A DNA stretch of 64,000 nucleotides from Flavobacterium sp. NKUCC04_CG (GTDB lineage: Bacteria; Bacteroidota; Bacteroidia; Flavobacteriales; Flavobacteriaceae): positions 1 through 64,000 of the forward strand of contig NZ_JAHKRA010000011.1 of NCBI RefSeq assembly GCF_019345525.1, given 5' to 3'. The translations under genes and the position numbers were made by a program. This document shows, piece by piece, positions 1-8,354 of this stretch (position 1 is its first letter; each line of letters opens with the position of its first letter). The notes beneath the pieces are model-generated. The model did no database searches. It had not been told where the DNA came from and saw nothing but the letters and a program-made list of their open reading frames with translations.

Positions 1-64
1 AATGGACGAATGGACGAATGGACGAATGGACGAATGGACGAATGGACGAATGGACGAATGGACG
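1..64. repeat. 8-bp tandem repeat, 8 perfect copies
   Basis: The unit aatggacg is repeated eight times without a mismatch and then decays into aatcagcg and aataggct. The array touches the window edge, so the true copy number is unknown. An open frame through it gives only a repeating peptide, so it is not taken as a gene. Such a short perfect array is expected to change length by slippage. Confidence 0.95.
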
Positions 65-108
65 AATCAGCGAATAGGCTCATAAAAACCATACCTATAT
101 ATAAGGAA

Positions 109-405
109 TGCGGATACGCGGATAGGCAGATGGCAAATTCGCTTGGGAGGGCTGTGGGTGTAAAATGGCTCTTTTCGGTTATTTATTTATAAATGCAGAT
201 ACGCGAATGAGCGGATAGGCGAATTCGCTTTAAAGTGCTGTGGGCTTAAAATTGCTGTCTCTGGTTATTTATTCATGAAAGCAGATACGCGAATAGGCAG
301 ATGGGCGAATTCGCTTGGGAGCTTGTGAATGCGGATACGCGGATGGGCGGATGGGCAAATTCGCTCGGGAGAGCTGTGGGTTTAAAATTGAGGTATATAA
401 ATTAA
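109..405. repeat. Four imperfect intergenic repeats of about 50-87 bp
   Basis: Copies begin near 109, 194, 281 and 330. Each starts with a word like gcggatacgcg or gcagatacgcg, passes through gcgaattcgct or gcaaattcgct, then gagctgtggg and taaaattg. The first two copies also share a tail ending in ggttatttatt. The third copy is shortened. No open frame is conserved between copies, so this looks like a non-coding repeat family built from the same gcgaat and ggatgg words as the 8-bp array to the left. Confidence 0.8.
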
Positions 406-490
406 GAGCACTCGCGAATAAGCAACCCGAGGCGTCAGCCGAACAGGCGAAGCAATACGCAAATGGGTGAATCAACGAATTTAGCCCCAT

Positions 491-532
491 ATAAGTACCA
501 AATCATAAGTACCAAATCATAAGTACCAAATC
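491..532. repeat. 14-bp tandem repeat, 3 copies, running into a stop codon
   Basis: The unit ataagtaccaaatc occurs three times in a row (491-504, 505-518, 519-532), and a partial fourth copy follows. The repeat overlaps the TGA stop codon (531-533) of the DUF2339 gene, so changes in copy number would alter the 3' end of its transcript but not the protein. Confidence 0.9.
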
Positions 533-2999
533 ATAAGTTGCCATCTTCAGTTTCTTCTGACTCTATTACATCATGCGGTTCCCGCTGTCCCAATATTCCT
601 TTGATTCGATTTAATAAAAAAGCGACAATTAAAATAATAAGCCCCAACAACACGAAGGAAAATACTTTTCCACCTTCGCTCATAGACCATACATCTAAAA
701 CATAAAACTTCACAATCGTTAGCCCCAATAAAGCCAAACCAATTTGTCGTAAAAAAATATGCTGCAATTTGATACCGAGATATGTCAAAAAGAGAGCTAA
801 AGCCCCCCAAACTATTGGATAAAACAATATATGACTAGCAATGAGCACAGCATTGTATTCCTTATTAGTCATTATTCCTTTCCATCCATTAATCAACAAA
901 GTTGTATTATCGATATAATAACAAAGTAAAATCAACGAAAACACAGGCAACAACCAGCGGACAACTTTCGGAGCTTTTCCATAAGCTGGATTTTTATATA
1001 AAAACATCAACAAGGCAACCAAACCTGGAATCGCAAGAAAAAGTATAAAAAAATAAGACACCCCCAGCAACTGATACACAAATACTGCTATTCTAAATTC
1101 CGCCATCAATCCGCCCAATACCAAAATAGAAATTCCGAGAACCATCCAGTTAATCACAAAATTCAAAAGGCTTTTAGTTGATATCCAAAAAACAATAGCT
1201 GCATAAGTTATTATATAAACCAAATAAACCAGAGACTCAAAAGAATCAATTGTTTTACCGTCTTCTAAAAAATGCAATTCTTTACTTAACTCTAAAAGAG
1301 GCACAACAAACCCCAATATTCGCAATATATAAGTAAAGGAACGAGTCACAAAAGTCTGAATATTATTTCTTTTCAATAAGAATTGAGTCACATAAAAAGC
1401 TACAAACACTACTAAGCCCGTAATAAAAACCTTATTAAATATCAAGGTTGCATACTGTTCTTGATTTAGTACACTTATATCTATGACATAAGACAAGAGA
1501 GCTAGCATAGAAACAACTAGAAATCCGGTATAAAATATTTTAAATTTTGATTTAAAATACAACAAAAGCAGAACAACCATCTCTGCAGCCCAAAATAAAG
1601 TAATAAAATAACCGTTTAGCTGTATCGGTATAGCTAATGTAATTAGTGACACGACGATTCCCGATATGGCATAAATATAGAGTGAATTGATTTTTTGCTG
1701 CTTTCTGAGATAGACCAAAACCGCGGCATTAACTAAAGCAAAACACATTACAATTAGCCCCTTCCAATTTCCCCCAGCATAATCATCAAACAAATACAAA
1801 AACACAGCTGTAAACACCATATTATTTAAAATAATCAAAACGATATGCGATACAATGCGCTTCCCCTTGACCATATTGACCAGGGCTACCATATAAAACT
1901 GCATAAAAAACAAAATCGCAAATAAAGAGGCCCCAAAGTACTGATCTACAAAGCCATTTCCTATCCAAGTCATTTTAAAAATCACCGTTAAAACAAAAGT
2001 AATATATCCGATGATTACCCAATTTTTCTTATACGAGAGATACAACATTCCCGAATTTAAAATGAAGATGTAAGAGAACAATACGACATAATTACCAATA
2101 CCAGTACTGACCATCAACGGCGCCATAAATCCACCCAACAATGAAAAAACAGCTAATTCCTTACGATTGTAAAAAAGAGATAAGGCTACAGAAAAAACCG
2201 TTATGAGTATGAGAATTAAAAAGGCAACGGTTTGATTGAATAATTCGTATTCCCTAAACGCTAGAGTAATTGTAATATAAAAAACAGCTATACCACCACC
2301 GACAAGTAGAGAGGAAAAAACACTTAAGCTCTTTCTCAATTTATGAGCAACTCCAATCATCAAGGCTCCTGTCAATACTCCAATCCCTACTCTTCCCACT
2401 TCGTTAATCCAATCTTGATCTATAGCGTATTTGACGAAAAAACCTATACCTAAAACAAAGGTAACAATCCCAATTTTAGTCAATAAATTATCCGACAAAA
2501 AACGCTCTAAGGCAGATTTTTTCCTCGGCATCTGTACTGTCCGAATAGGCCCACTTTGCACAGCCGAAGCAACAGGTCCTTCAGACTCCACTGTAGCTAA
2601 CGACTCCAGCTCATCAGCAGTTGCTATTGTGGTTCTACCTATTATAGGTAATTGCCCGAGTTCTTTCTCCTCCAATTCAGAAATCGGAACCGCCTTAGTT
2701 ATTACATCGGCCAAAGGATTTACGGTAATTATCGGTATTGGCGGATGCTGTATGGAGTCTTCTAACTGTTTTTCATCTAAAGGAATTAAATCTTTTGATA
2801 TAATACTACCCTCCGCTTCCATAGCTGGCGCATTTACTAAGTGTTTTCTCAGTTTCTGAAGTTCCACTTCCACTGCGGTAAGCTTAAGAAATAAATCATC
2901 CATTTTTGAAGCAGTTGACAAAATTTTAAGCAAGCCTACTACAAACAAAACGATGATTGCTATAAAAACAATAATCATTAAAAATACAAATCCCTCCAT
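531..2999 (-). CDS. DUF2339 multispanning membrane protein
   Basis: This 822-residue protein has an N-terminal membrane helix (about residues 5-25), a short coiled-coil stretch, a polar linker to about residue 160, and then some twenty hydrophobic segments to the end. This layout is that of the DUF2339 family of predicted membrane proteins, whose function is unknown. It ends in an acidic tail. The start at 2999 places the first membrane helix at the very N-terminus as in relatives. It stands alone: repeats lie downstream and a 650-base AT-rich gap lies upstream. The family assignment is from overall pattern; no catalytic motif is visible. Confidence 0.8.
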   Translation of the reverse strand: MEGFVFLMIIVFIAIIVLFVVGLLKILSTASKMDDLFLKLTAVEVELQKLRKHLVNAPAMEAEGSIISKDLIPLDEKQLEDSIQHPPIPIITVNPLADVITKAVPISELEEKELGQLPIIGRTTIATADELESLATVESEGPVASAVQSGPIRTVQMPRKKSALERFLSDNLLTKIGIVTFVLGIGFFVKYAIDQDWINEVGRVGIGVLTGALMIGVAHKLRKSLSVFSSLLVGGGIAVFYITITLAFREYELFNQTVAFLILILITVFSVALSLFYNRKELAVFSLLGGFMAPLMVSTGIGNYVVLFSYIFILNSGMLYLSYKKNWVIIGYITFVLTVIFKMTWIGNGFVDQYFGASLFAILFFMQFYMVALVNMVKGKRIVSHIVLIILNNMVFTAVFLYLFDDYAGGNWKGLIVMCFALVNAAVLVYLRKQQKINSLYIYAISGIVVSLITLAIPIQLNGYFITLFWAAEMVVLLLLYFKSKFKIFYTGFLVVSMLALLSYVIDISVLNQEQYATLIFNKVFITGLVVFVAFYVTQFLLKRNNIQTFVTRSFTYILRILGFVVPLLELSKELHFLEDGKTIDSFESLVYLVYIITYAAIVFWISTKSLLNFVINWMVLGISILVLGGLMAEFRIAVFVYQLLGVSYFFILFLAIPGLVALLMFLYKNPAYGKAPKVVRWLLPVFSLILLCYYIDNTTLLINGWKGIMTNKEYNAVLIASHILFYPIVWGALALFLTYLGIKLQHIFLRQIGLALLGLTIVKFYVLDVWSMSEGGKVFSFVLLGLIILIVAFLLNRIKGILGQREPHDVIESEETEDGNL

Positions 3000-3406
3000 A
3001 AATTACCCATAAAACAGATTAAGCTTTAATTGAACTAACACACCCAATTACTATCAAATATACAATATTCTTAAATAACACAGAATACAGTGTGAAAAAA
3101 TACTAAAAAGCATAATTTTTAAAAAATTCCATTCATCAAACTTAGTCAAAAGCTTATAGCACAATACGAACCATAAACCACAACGTTCCGTTTCTTATTA
3201 ATATTCTCACAAAGCGTAAAACAATAGTTTTTTTTTCCGTAAAACTTTAATATATTGAAAATATTTACTACTTTTAACTTATCAAGTTATTTAGTTCAAA
3301 TAATATTAAAATGTATACAAAAAAATCAGGCCAAGACTAAAAAATAGTTGCTTAATGATATTGATTTTTTTATTATAATTAAATTGTGTGTTTTTATTTT
3401 TAAATG
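3000..3406. other. AT-rich intergenic stretch, nothing assigned
   Basis: This is very AT-rich sequence with T and A runs. I find no convincing frame and no clear TTTG/TAnnTTTG promoter. It presumably contains the promoter of the minus-strand DUF2339 gene. It is followed by a plus-strand terminator that has no plus-strand gene in front of it. Confidence 0.5.
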
Positions 3407-3443
3407 ATACCTCTTTCGCAAATCGAAAGGGGTATTTTTTTTA
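3407..3443 (+). terminator. Orphan rho-independent terminator
   Basis: A 12-bp stem (atacctctttcg with cgaaaggggtat, one G-T pair) has a five-base loop and is followed by eight T residues. This is a textbook terminator on the plus strand, yet the only gene upstream runs on the other strand. It may end a small RNA made from the preceding 400 bases, or be a relic. Confidence 0.75.
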
Positions 3444-3556
3444 CTTATTTATATAAACAACTATTATTAAGGTACTTATTATTACGAGTAGCGTTCTTTT
3501 TACCCTATTTTATTACCTTAATCCGCAGTTTCCCTATTCCAACTGCTGTGAGGTGA

Positions 3557-3578
3557 TTTAGCAATTTTTACTGCTAAA
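3557..3578. promoter_or_regulatory. Inverted repeat upstream of the MFS promoter
   Basis: TTTAGCA and TGCTAAA form a 7-bp inverted repeat with an 8-base spacer, ending a few bases before the -33 element of the MFS gene. The position fits an operator; the binding protein is unknown. Confidence 0.4.
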
Positions 3579-3580
3579 AA

Positions 3581-3614
3581 TTTGCTCAAATTGTTTTAAT
3601 AATGGTTAATTTTG
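3581..3614 (+). promoter_or_regulatory. Bacteroidota-type promoter of the MFS gene
   Basis: TTTG (3581-3584) and TAATTTTG (3607-3614) match the -33 and -7 elements, with a rather long spacer of 22. Transcription would start near 3620, downstream of the ATG at 3602. The real start codon must therefore be the later ATG at 3653. Confidence 0.55.
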
Positions 3615-3652
3615 CCGCTTTTAAAGCCGCATTATTTATCTCTTGCCTTCAC

Positions 3653-4849
3653 ATGAACCAGAATCCCCCTCAAGATACATTAACAGTACACCCTATTTAT
3701 AATATACAATTTGGTTTAGTCTGCTTGAGCTCTCTATTATTTTCAGCGAGTTTTAATATGTTAATACCGGAATTGCCTTCATATTTAACTAGCTTAGGTG
3801 GAAGTGAATACAAGGGACTCATTATCGCACTTTTTACTTTAACAGCAGGTATTTCGAGACCTTTTAGTGGAAAACTGACCGATAAAGTAGGTAGAGTTCC
3901 CATTATGGCTATTGGTTCCATCGTTTGTTTCCTATGTGGTTTTTTATATCCTGTATTAACCACTGTTTCGGGTTTTCTTTTATTGCGTTTGATTCACGGA
4001 TTTTCGACAGGTTTTAAACCTACAGCCACCGCGGCTTATGTAGCAGATATCGTTCCTAAAGAACGCTGGGGAGAAGCCTTAGGTATGCACGGAATATGTT
4101 TTAGTACCGGTATGGCTATTGGTCCCGCCTTAGGCAGTACAATTAAACTATATAGCTCTATGGATGTCTTATTTTATGCTTCTTCTGCTTTAGCCCTATT
4201 ATCTATCGTTATTCTAATGAACATGAAAGAAACCCTAGTTGACAAAGAGCGATTCCAATGGTCTTTTTTAAAAATATCATGGGCAGATGTATTTGACAGG
4301 CAAGTATTTCCAGCTGCTTTAATCACTTTTTTGTCTTATATATCCTATGGAACTATTTTAACTTTAATACCCGACTGGAGTGATTATTTGGGACTCACCA
4401 ATAAAGGTACTTTCTTTATGGTCTTTACTATATCTTCTTTACTAGTCCGCTTCGTAGCAGGAAAAGTTTCCGATCAATACGGTAGGGTAAAAGTGATTTA
4501 TGCTGGGCTTGTATTGTTGTTAATTGCACTTATTATTATTGGTTTTTTTGAGTCCGTTGAAGGCATAATAAGCGGAGCCTTTGTATATGGAATCTCCCTA
4601 GGTGTTTTATCACCCGCTTTAAATGCCTGGACTATAGATTTCAGTAAACCAAACGAAAGAGGCAAAGCTATGGCCACGATGTATATTGCCTTAGAAGCGG
4701 CTATCGGTGGAGGAGCCTTATTTGCCGGTTGGTATTACCAAGACATCATCAGCCGAATTCCACTTATTATTTACAGCTCCGCCATAGTAATCGTATTAGC
4801 ACTACTCTATTTGGTCTGGAGGGGATTACATTTGCGAAAAAAGTTATAA
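3653..4849 (+). CDS. MFS transporter
   Basis: This 398-residue protein has twelve hydrophobic segments and the typical MFS signature between helices 2 and 3 (GKLTDKVGRVP), with a second copy of the motif in the C-terminal half (GKVSDQYGRVKV). The two-fold repeat, the size and the absence of extra domains fit a drug/H+ antiporter-type exporter of the inner membrane. The substrate cannot be told. The frame is open from an ATG at 3602, but a promoter -7 element covers that codon, so the ATG at 3653 is chosen. The gene converges on fabF and shares a terminator region with it. Confidence 0.85.
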   Translation: MNQNPPQDTLTVHPIYNIQFGLVCLSSLLFSASFNMLIPELPSYLTSLGGSEYKGLIIALFTLTAGISRPFSGKLTDKVGRVPIMAIGSIVCFLCGFLYPVLTTVSGFLLLRLIHGFSTGFKPTATAAYVADIVPKERWGEALGMHGICFSTGMAIGPALGSTIKLYSSMDVLFYASSALALLSIVILMNMKETLVDKERFQWSFLKISWADVFDRQVFPAALITFLSYISYGTILTLIPDWSDYLGLTNKGTFFMVFTISSLLVRFVAGKVSDQYGRVKVIYAGLVLLLIALIIIGFFESVEGIISGAFVYGISLGVLSPALNAWTIDFSKPNERGKAMATMYIALEAAIGGGALFAGWYYQDIISRIPLIIYSSAIVIVLALLYLVWRGLHLRKKL

Positions 4850-4893
4850 AAATGATTTAGACTGCCGTTTGTAACAGCCTAGATCATTTTTGA
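4849..4893 (+). terminator. Terminator between MFS gene and fabF
   Basis: aaaatgatttagactg pairs with cagcctagatcatttt around a 10-base loop and is followed by a T run; it starts in the MFS stop codon. A second small hairpin (gacggc/gccgtt) lies at about 4908-4917. The convergent layout suggests both genes use this region. Confidence 0.65.
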
Positions 4894-4966
4894 TTTTGAC
4901 GGCTATACCGCCGTTAAAAATTACATCTCGATAGGATTGATTTACGCTTATTGAAATCGTTTTATT

Positions 4967-6208
4967 TTACAATTTCTTGAAAATGGTTATTGCATTGTGA
5001 CCGCCAAAACCGAAAGAATTGTTCATAGCGAATCTAACCTCCTTTTCCAAAGCTTTATCTAATATGATAGGAATACCAGCAGGTATTTTCTCATCCAACT
5101 GTTTGATATTTATGGTAGGAGGAACAACTCCTGTTTCAATCGCCTTTATACATAAAATTGACTCTACAGCTCCAGCTCCTCCAAGTAAGTGTCCTGTCAT
5201 TGATTTGGTTGCGCTTATGGCTAATGATTCCGGATTGTCTCCAAAGACAGTACGTATGGCTTCCATCTCACACAAATCACCAACAGGTGTTGATGTAGCA
5301 TGTGGATTTAAATAGTCGATATCCTCTGGTTTTAAACCGGCTTCTTTTAAGGCCAAGTTCATGGCATAAGCTGCTGCTTCCCCATTTTCTAGTGGAGAAG
5401 TCATGTGATAGGCATCTGTAGTCATCGAAGAACCCACAATTTCACAATAGATTTTAGCGCCACGACCAATAGCGTGTTCATACTCTTCCAAAATCAATGC
5501 ACCACCACCTTCAGCAATTACAAATCCATTTCTGTCTGCATCATACGGCTTGGACGCTTCTTCTGCATTGTCATTTTGACTTGACATCGCTTTCATCGAT
5601 GTAAATCCACCAATCGATGCTTCAGTAATAGGCGCTTCCGAGCCACCAGTAACCATAATTTTAGCTTTACCTAAACGAATATAATTTAAAGCATCCATTA
5701 TCGCTGTATTTGCAGAAGCACATGCAGAAACGGTAGTAAAGCTCATTCCTCTATATCCGTACTTAATCGCAATCATACCTGGAGCCATATTCGCAATGAA
5801 TTTGGGAATCAAAAACGGATTAAATCTCGGCTGATACTTATTTTCAACATAATCTTTAATTTCAACTTCTAAGGTTTCCATTCCCCCTTGCCCACTGCCC
5901 CAGATTACTCCAACATCATAAGGAGATAAGCTATTCATATCAAAACCGGAATCAGCTATAGCTTCCGCCGCAGCGTATAATGCATATTGCGTAAATAAAT
6001 CACTGCGTTTGATTTCAATTCTATCCAAATGAATAGTTGGATCAAAATCTTTTACCTCACAGGCAAATCGCGTCTTAAATTTTGAAGCATCAAATCGGGT
6101 AATCGGTCCTACACCATTAATTCCAGAAACGGCATTTTTCCAAAAAGTCTCCACATCATTACCCAATGGAGAAACAACTCCCATGCCTGTTACAACAACT
6201 CTCTTCAT
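4967..6208 (-). CDS. fabF: 3-oxoacyl-ACP synthase II (FabF)
   Basis: This 413-residue beta-ketoacyl-ACP synthase elongates fatty acids by condensing acyl-ACP with malonyl-ACP in the cytoplasm. The catalytic triad falls at exactly the positions of the E. coli enzyme: Cys163 in VSACASANTA, His303 in NPHATSTPVGD and His340 in SMTGHLLGGAGA. Length and start agree with the family. It is not next to acpP or rnc, the usual partners of the housekeeping fabF, so it may be a second KAS II copy devoted to a special lipid or pigment. A TetR-type regulator lies just upstream on the same strand. Confidence 0.9.
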   Translation of the reverse strand: MKRVVVTGMGVVSPLGNDVETFWKNAVSGINGVGPITRFDASKFKTRFACEVKDFDPTIHLDRIEIKRSDLFTQYALYAAAEAIADSGFDMNSLSPYDVGVIWGSGQGGMETLEVEIKDYVENKYQPRFNPFLIPKFIANMAPGMIAIKYGYRGMSFTTVSACASANTAIMDALNYIRLGKAKIMVTGGSEAPITEASIGGFTSMKAMSSQNDNAEEASKPYDADRNGFVIAEGGGALILEEYEHAIGRGAKIYCEIVGSSMTTDAYHMTSPLENGEAAAYAMNLALKEAGLKPEDIDYLNPHATSTPVGDLCEMEAIRTVFGDNPESLAISATKSMTGHLLGGAGAVESILCIKAIETGVVPPTINIKQLDEKIPAGIPIILDKALEKEVRFAMNNSFGFGGHNAITIFKKL

Positions 6209-6323
6209 ATAGTTATGTTTTGTTTTTTCCTTATTTATAATATTATCCGGTATCTTTTGGCAAATCCAAGCTCGAACCGAAAATTCTTTCTATTAGTTAT
6301 TTAACTTGTCTCTCGAACCTAAT

Positions 6324-6869
6324 TTAATTTTTGAGAATTCCCGCCGTAATTGTATGGCAAATATCATCTTGTAACACCTTTTCTAATAGCAAAGAAGCCA
6401 TTAGAGAGGACTGAATAAGATAGGCCTGCGACTTAGCAGAACCTTTAAAATTAAAAATATGGGCTTCCCTTCCTTTTTCCAAAAGCTGACTCAACCAGGC
6501 AATGATCGTGTTGCCCAGTACTGTTAATGCCTGCTGCATATCTATTGATAAGGTATCAAAAGAAGGCGCCAAAGCCCCCATCAAACAAACGCAATTTTCA
6601 GCCTTTGTACGATCCCAAATACCCATATATTGCTCCAGCTGCTCCGGAATTTCCAACCCACTCCAACTGGTGGATAAAACTTCGAATGTTTCAATTGTTT
6701 TTTTAATTACCGTCAACCCCAAATCAAACTTACTCGGAAAATGATAGTGCACAGCTGCATTTTTTAATCCCAATACTTTTGAAATATCCGCATAACTAAA
6801 AGCATTAAACCCTTTAGATCGAATTAACTGATCAGCCAAAACTACAATCTCATGCCTTGTATCTTTCAT
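6324..6869 (-). CDS. TetR/AcrR family transcriptional regulator
   Basis: This is a 181-residue regulator. Residues about 5-50 form a TetR helix-turn-helix (GFNAFSYADISKVLGLKNAAVHYHFPSK), where the recognition helix ends in the family signature YHFPSK. The remainder is a ligand-binding dimerisation domain of normal length. Its promoter contains a perfect palindrome (6889-6904), so it probably represses itself and may also act on the fabF gene 115 bases downstream. A -7 element ends only 4 bases before the ATG, so the mRNA may be nearly leaderless. The ligand is unknown. Confidence 0.85.
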   Translation of the reverse strand: MKDTRHEIVVLADQLIRSKGFNAFSYADISKVLGLKNAAVHYHFPSKFDLGLTVIKKTIETFEVLSTSWSGLEIPEQLEQYMGIWDRTKAENCVCLMGALAPSFDTLSIDMQQALTVLGNTIIAWLSQLLEKGREAHIFNFKGSAKSQAYLIQSSLMASLLLEKVLQDDICHTITAGILKN

Positions 6870-6873
6870 TTTT

Positions 6874-6904
6874 CAAATATATAAAAAATACTTATTAGTA
6901 AGTA
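6874..6904 (-). promoter_or_regulatory. tetR promoter with palindromic operator
   Basis: On the minus strand TATATTTG (6881-6874) is a perfect -7 element. Between it and the -33 region lies the 16-bp inverted repeat TACTTA-TTAG-TAAGTA (6889-6904). A TetR dimer bound there would block RNA polymerase, so this is the likely autoregulatory operator. Confidence 0.7.
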
Positions 6905-6918
6905 AGTGTTTTTTCGTT

Positions 6919-6950
6919 AAAAAAAAGCAACAAAATGTTGCTTTTTTTTA
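6919..6950 (-). terminator. Terminator of the GNAT gene pair
   Basis: GCAACA and TGTTGC with a three-base loop are flanked by A and T runs on both sides, so the hairpin can work in both directions. On the minus strand it lies just past the stop codon of the acetyltransferase gene at 7005. Confidence 0.8.
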
Positions 6951-7004
6951 ACCTCTATCAAATTATAAATTGGGACTTCGATTTTTTTATATTCTTTCTT
7001 CAAA

Positions 7005-7508
7005 CTAAACATCCAATTGCATGATGTAATCATCCATAATATACCCTGCTCCAATATCAAAACGCTCTACACCTATCTGCTTAAAACCATTTCGTTTATA
7101 AAAAGAAATCGCCTTTACATTATTTTTATTTACGGTTAAGTAAATACTTTTTCCATTAGCAGCTTTAGTATAATTGACAACTCTGTTTAAAAATTCCAAT
7201 CCGAAACCACGACTTTGAACTTGAGGATTCAAATAAATTTTCGACAGAAAAACCCTAGCATCCGCTTGTAAAACATAATCGAGATATCCAATAATCCGCT
7301 GATCGACAACCGCCAATTCCCAAACATATCCATTGGCTATCTCTTCTTTGATTTTTTGTACGGAATACATCCGATTCAACATATAATCGATTTGTTCCGC
7401 TGTTATAATGTCTTTATACGTCACTTCCCAAATTGATTGCGCCAGCGGTTGTACTAAATCCACATTATCAGCAGTCACTTTAACAAAATCTATGTTTTCT
7501 ATTTCCAT
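7005..7508 (-). CDS. GNAT family N-acetyltransferase
   Basis: This 167-residue protein is a single GNAT domain. Visible family marks are the beta4 strand and acetyl-CoA loop (IYLNPQVQSRGFGLEFL, residues about 90-106, a Q/RxxGxG/A-like pyrophosphate loop) and the C-terminal NNVKAISFYKRNGFK segment. It transfers an acetyl group from acetyl-CoA to an unknown amine. It lies 19 bases after another GNAT gene on the same strand and shares its terminator, so the two are probably co-transcribed. Confidence 0.85.
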   Translation of the reverse strand: MEIENIDFVKVTADNVDLVQPLAQSIWEVTYKDIITAEQIDYMLNRMYSVQKIKEEIANGYVWELAVVDQRIIGYLDYVLQADARVFLSKIYLNPQVQSRGFGLEFLNRVVNYTKAANGKSIYLTVNKNNVKAISFYKRNGFKQIGVERFDIGAGYIMDDYIMQLDV

Positions 7509-7527
7509 TTTTTTATCTTAACAATTA

Positions 7528-8142
7528 CTATATAAATAGTTTGGCTTTCAACTTATCTTTTACACTTAAAATCCACTCGTCTTTTAGGATACTCAAAACA
7601 ACGGTATCTCTACGACGACCTGACGGTAAAAGCAGTTCGCTACGCAAAACACCCTCTTTTACACAACCTATGCTTTCCATTGCAGCAACACTGCGCAGAT
7701 TTGTATTGTCTGCTCTAAACTCGACACGTTCCATATTCATATTTTCAAAAGCGTATTCCAAGAGTAAAAACTTACAATGCTTATTAATACCAGTAGCCTG
7801 AAAGGCGCTTCCATACCATGTAAAACCAAGTAACAAGCTTTTATTAATGATTTTCACATCATAATAGCGCGTACTTCCAACATACTTTTGAGTGGCTTTA
7901 TCCCATATAATAAAAGGATAGGCTTGCTTAGATTGTTTTGATAACAGGGCTATATCTATATATTTTTTTAAACCCTCATAACCCGCAGCACCAATAGGTG
8001 AATGTTTCCATAGTTCGGGTTCATTCAACGAAAAAGGAAGGAGAAAATCAAAATCATTCGCTGCCAAAGGTCTCAACAGCACCCGTTCATCTTCTAATAC
8101 AATCGCTTTATCAAAATCAAATACCGGAATATTGTGCATCAT
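7528..8142 (-). CDS. GNAT family N-acetyltransferase, RimJ/RimL type
   Basis: This 204-residue protein has the RimJ/RimL layout: an N-terminal strand with LLRPLAANDFDFLLPF, then a WDKATQKYVGSTRYYDV strand and FRADNTNLRSVAAMESIG near the C-terminus. Relatives acetylate protein N-termini or small molecules; the substrate here is unknown. Two ATG codons in a row begin the gene, and the first is used. It is the first gene of a two-gene unit with the GNAT gene at 7005. Confidence 0.82.
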   Translation of the reverse strand: MMHNIPVFDFDKAIVLEDERVLLRPLAANDFDFLLPFSLNEPELWKHSPIGAAGYEGLKKYIDIALLSKQSKQAYPFIIWDKATQKYVGSTRYYDVKIINKSLLLGFTWYGSAFQATGINKHCKFLLLEYAFENMNMERVEFRADNTNLRSVAAMESIGCVKEGVLRSELLLPSGRRRDTVVLSILKDEWILSVKDKLKAKLFI

Positions 8143-8297
8143 CCCCTGTTTAAATTAAGACAACAATATTACAATATTCAGGGCAATTCAGAAGAAAATC
8201 TGTGCTAAAATTAGTTTAAAAAACAAAAAAAACTTTAGAGAGTAAGGAGCACGTCATTGTTGCTAAATAGTTGGAGAAGCTTTAAAAACCAATAAAA

Positions 8298-8334
8298 AAC
8301 CGATTTCAATATCTAATTGAAATCGGTTAAAAAA
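8298..8334 (-). terminator. Terminator of the cco operon
   Basis: AACCGATTTCAAT and ATTGAAATCGGTT form a perfect 13-bp stem with a five-base loop. On the minus strand it is followed by a T run, and it lies 27 bases past the stop codon of the last gene of the cytochrome oxidase cluster. Confidence 0.9.
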
Positions 8335-8354
8335 AGTTGTTGCAAATTTAGCTC

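Noticed and set aside
10-192. 60-codon frame through the 8-bp repeats
   Set aside because: It encodes a repeated peptide from the tandem array and then low-complexity sequence; there is no start signal and no protein-like pattern.
269-490. 73-codon minus-strand frame with Ser/Ala/Pro-rich peptide
   Set aside because: It runs through degenerate repeats, and the repeat copies do not keep the frame.
2431-2859. 142-codon frame opposite the DUF2339 gene
   Set aside because: It is antisense to a well-supported coding region and its composition reflects the complementary codons.
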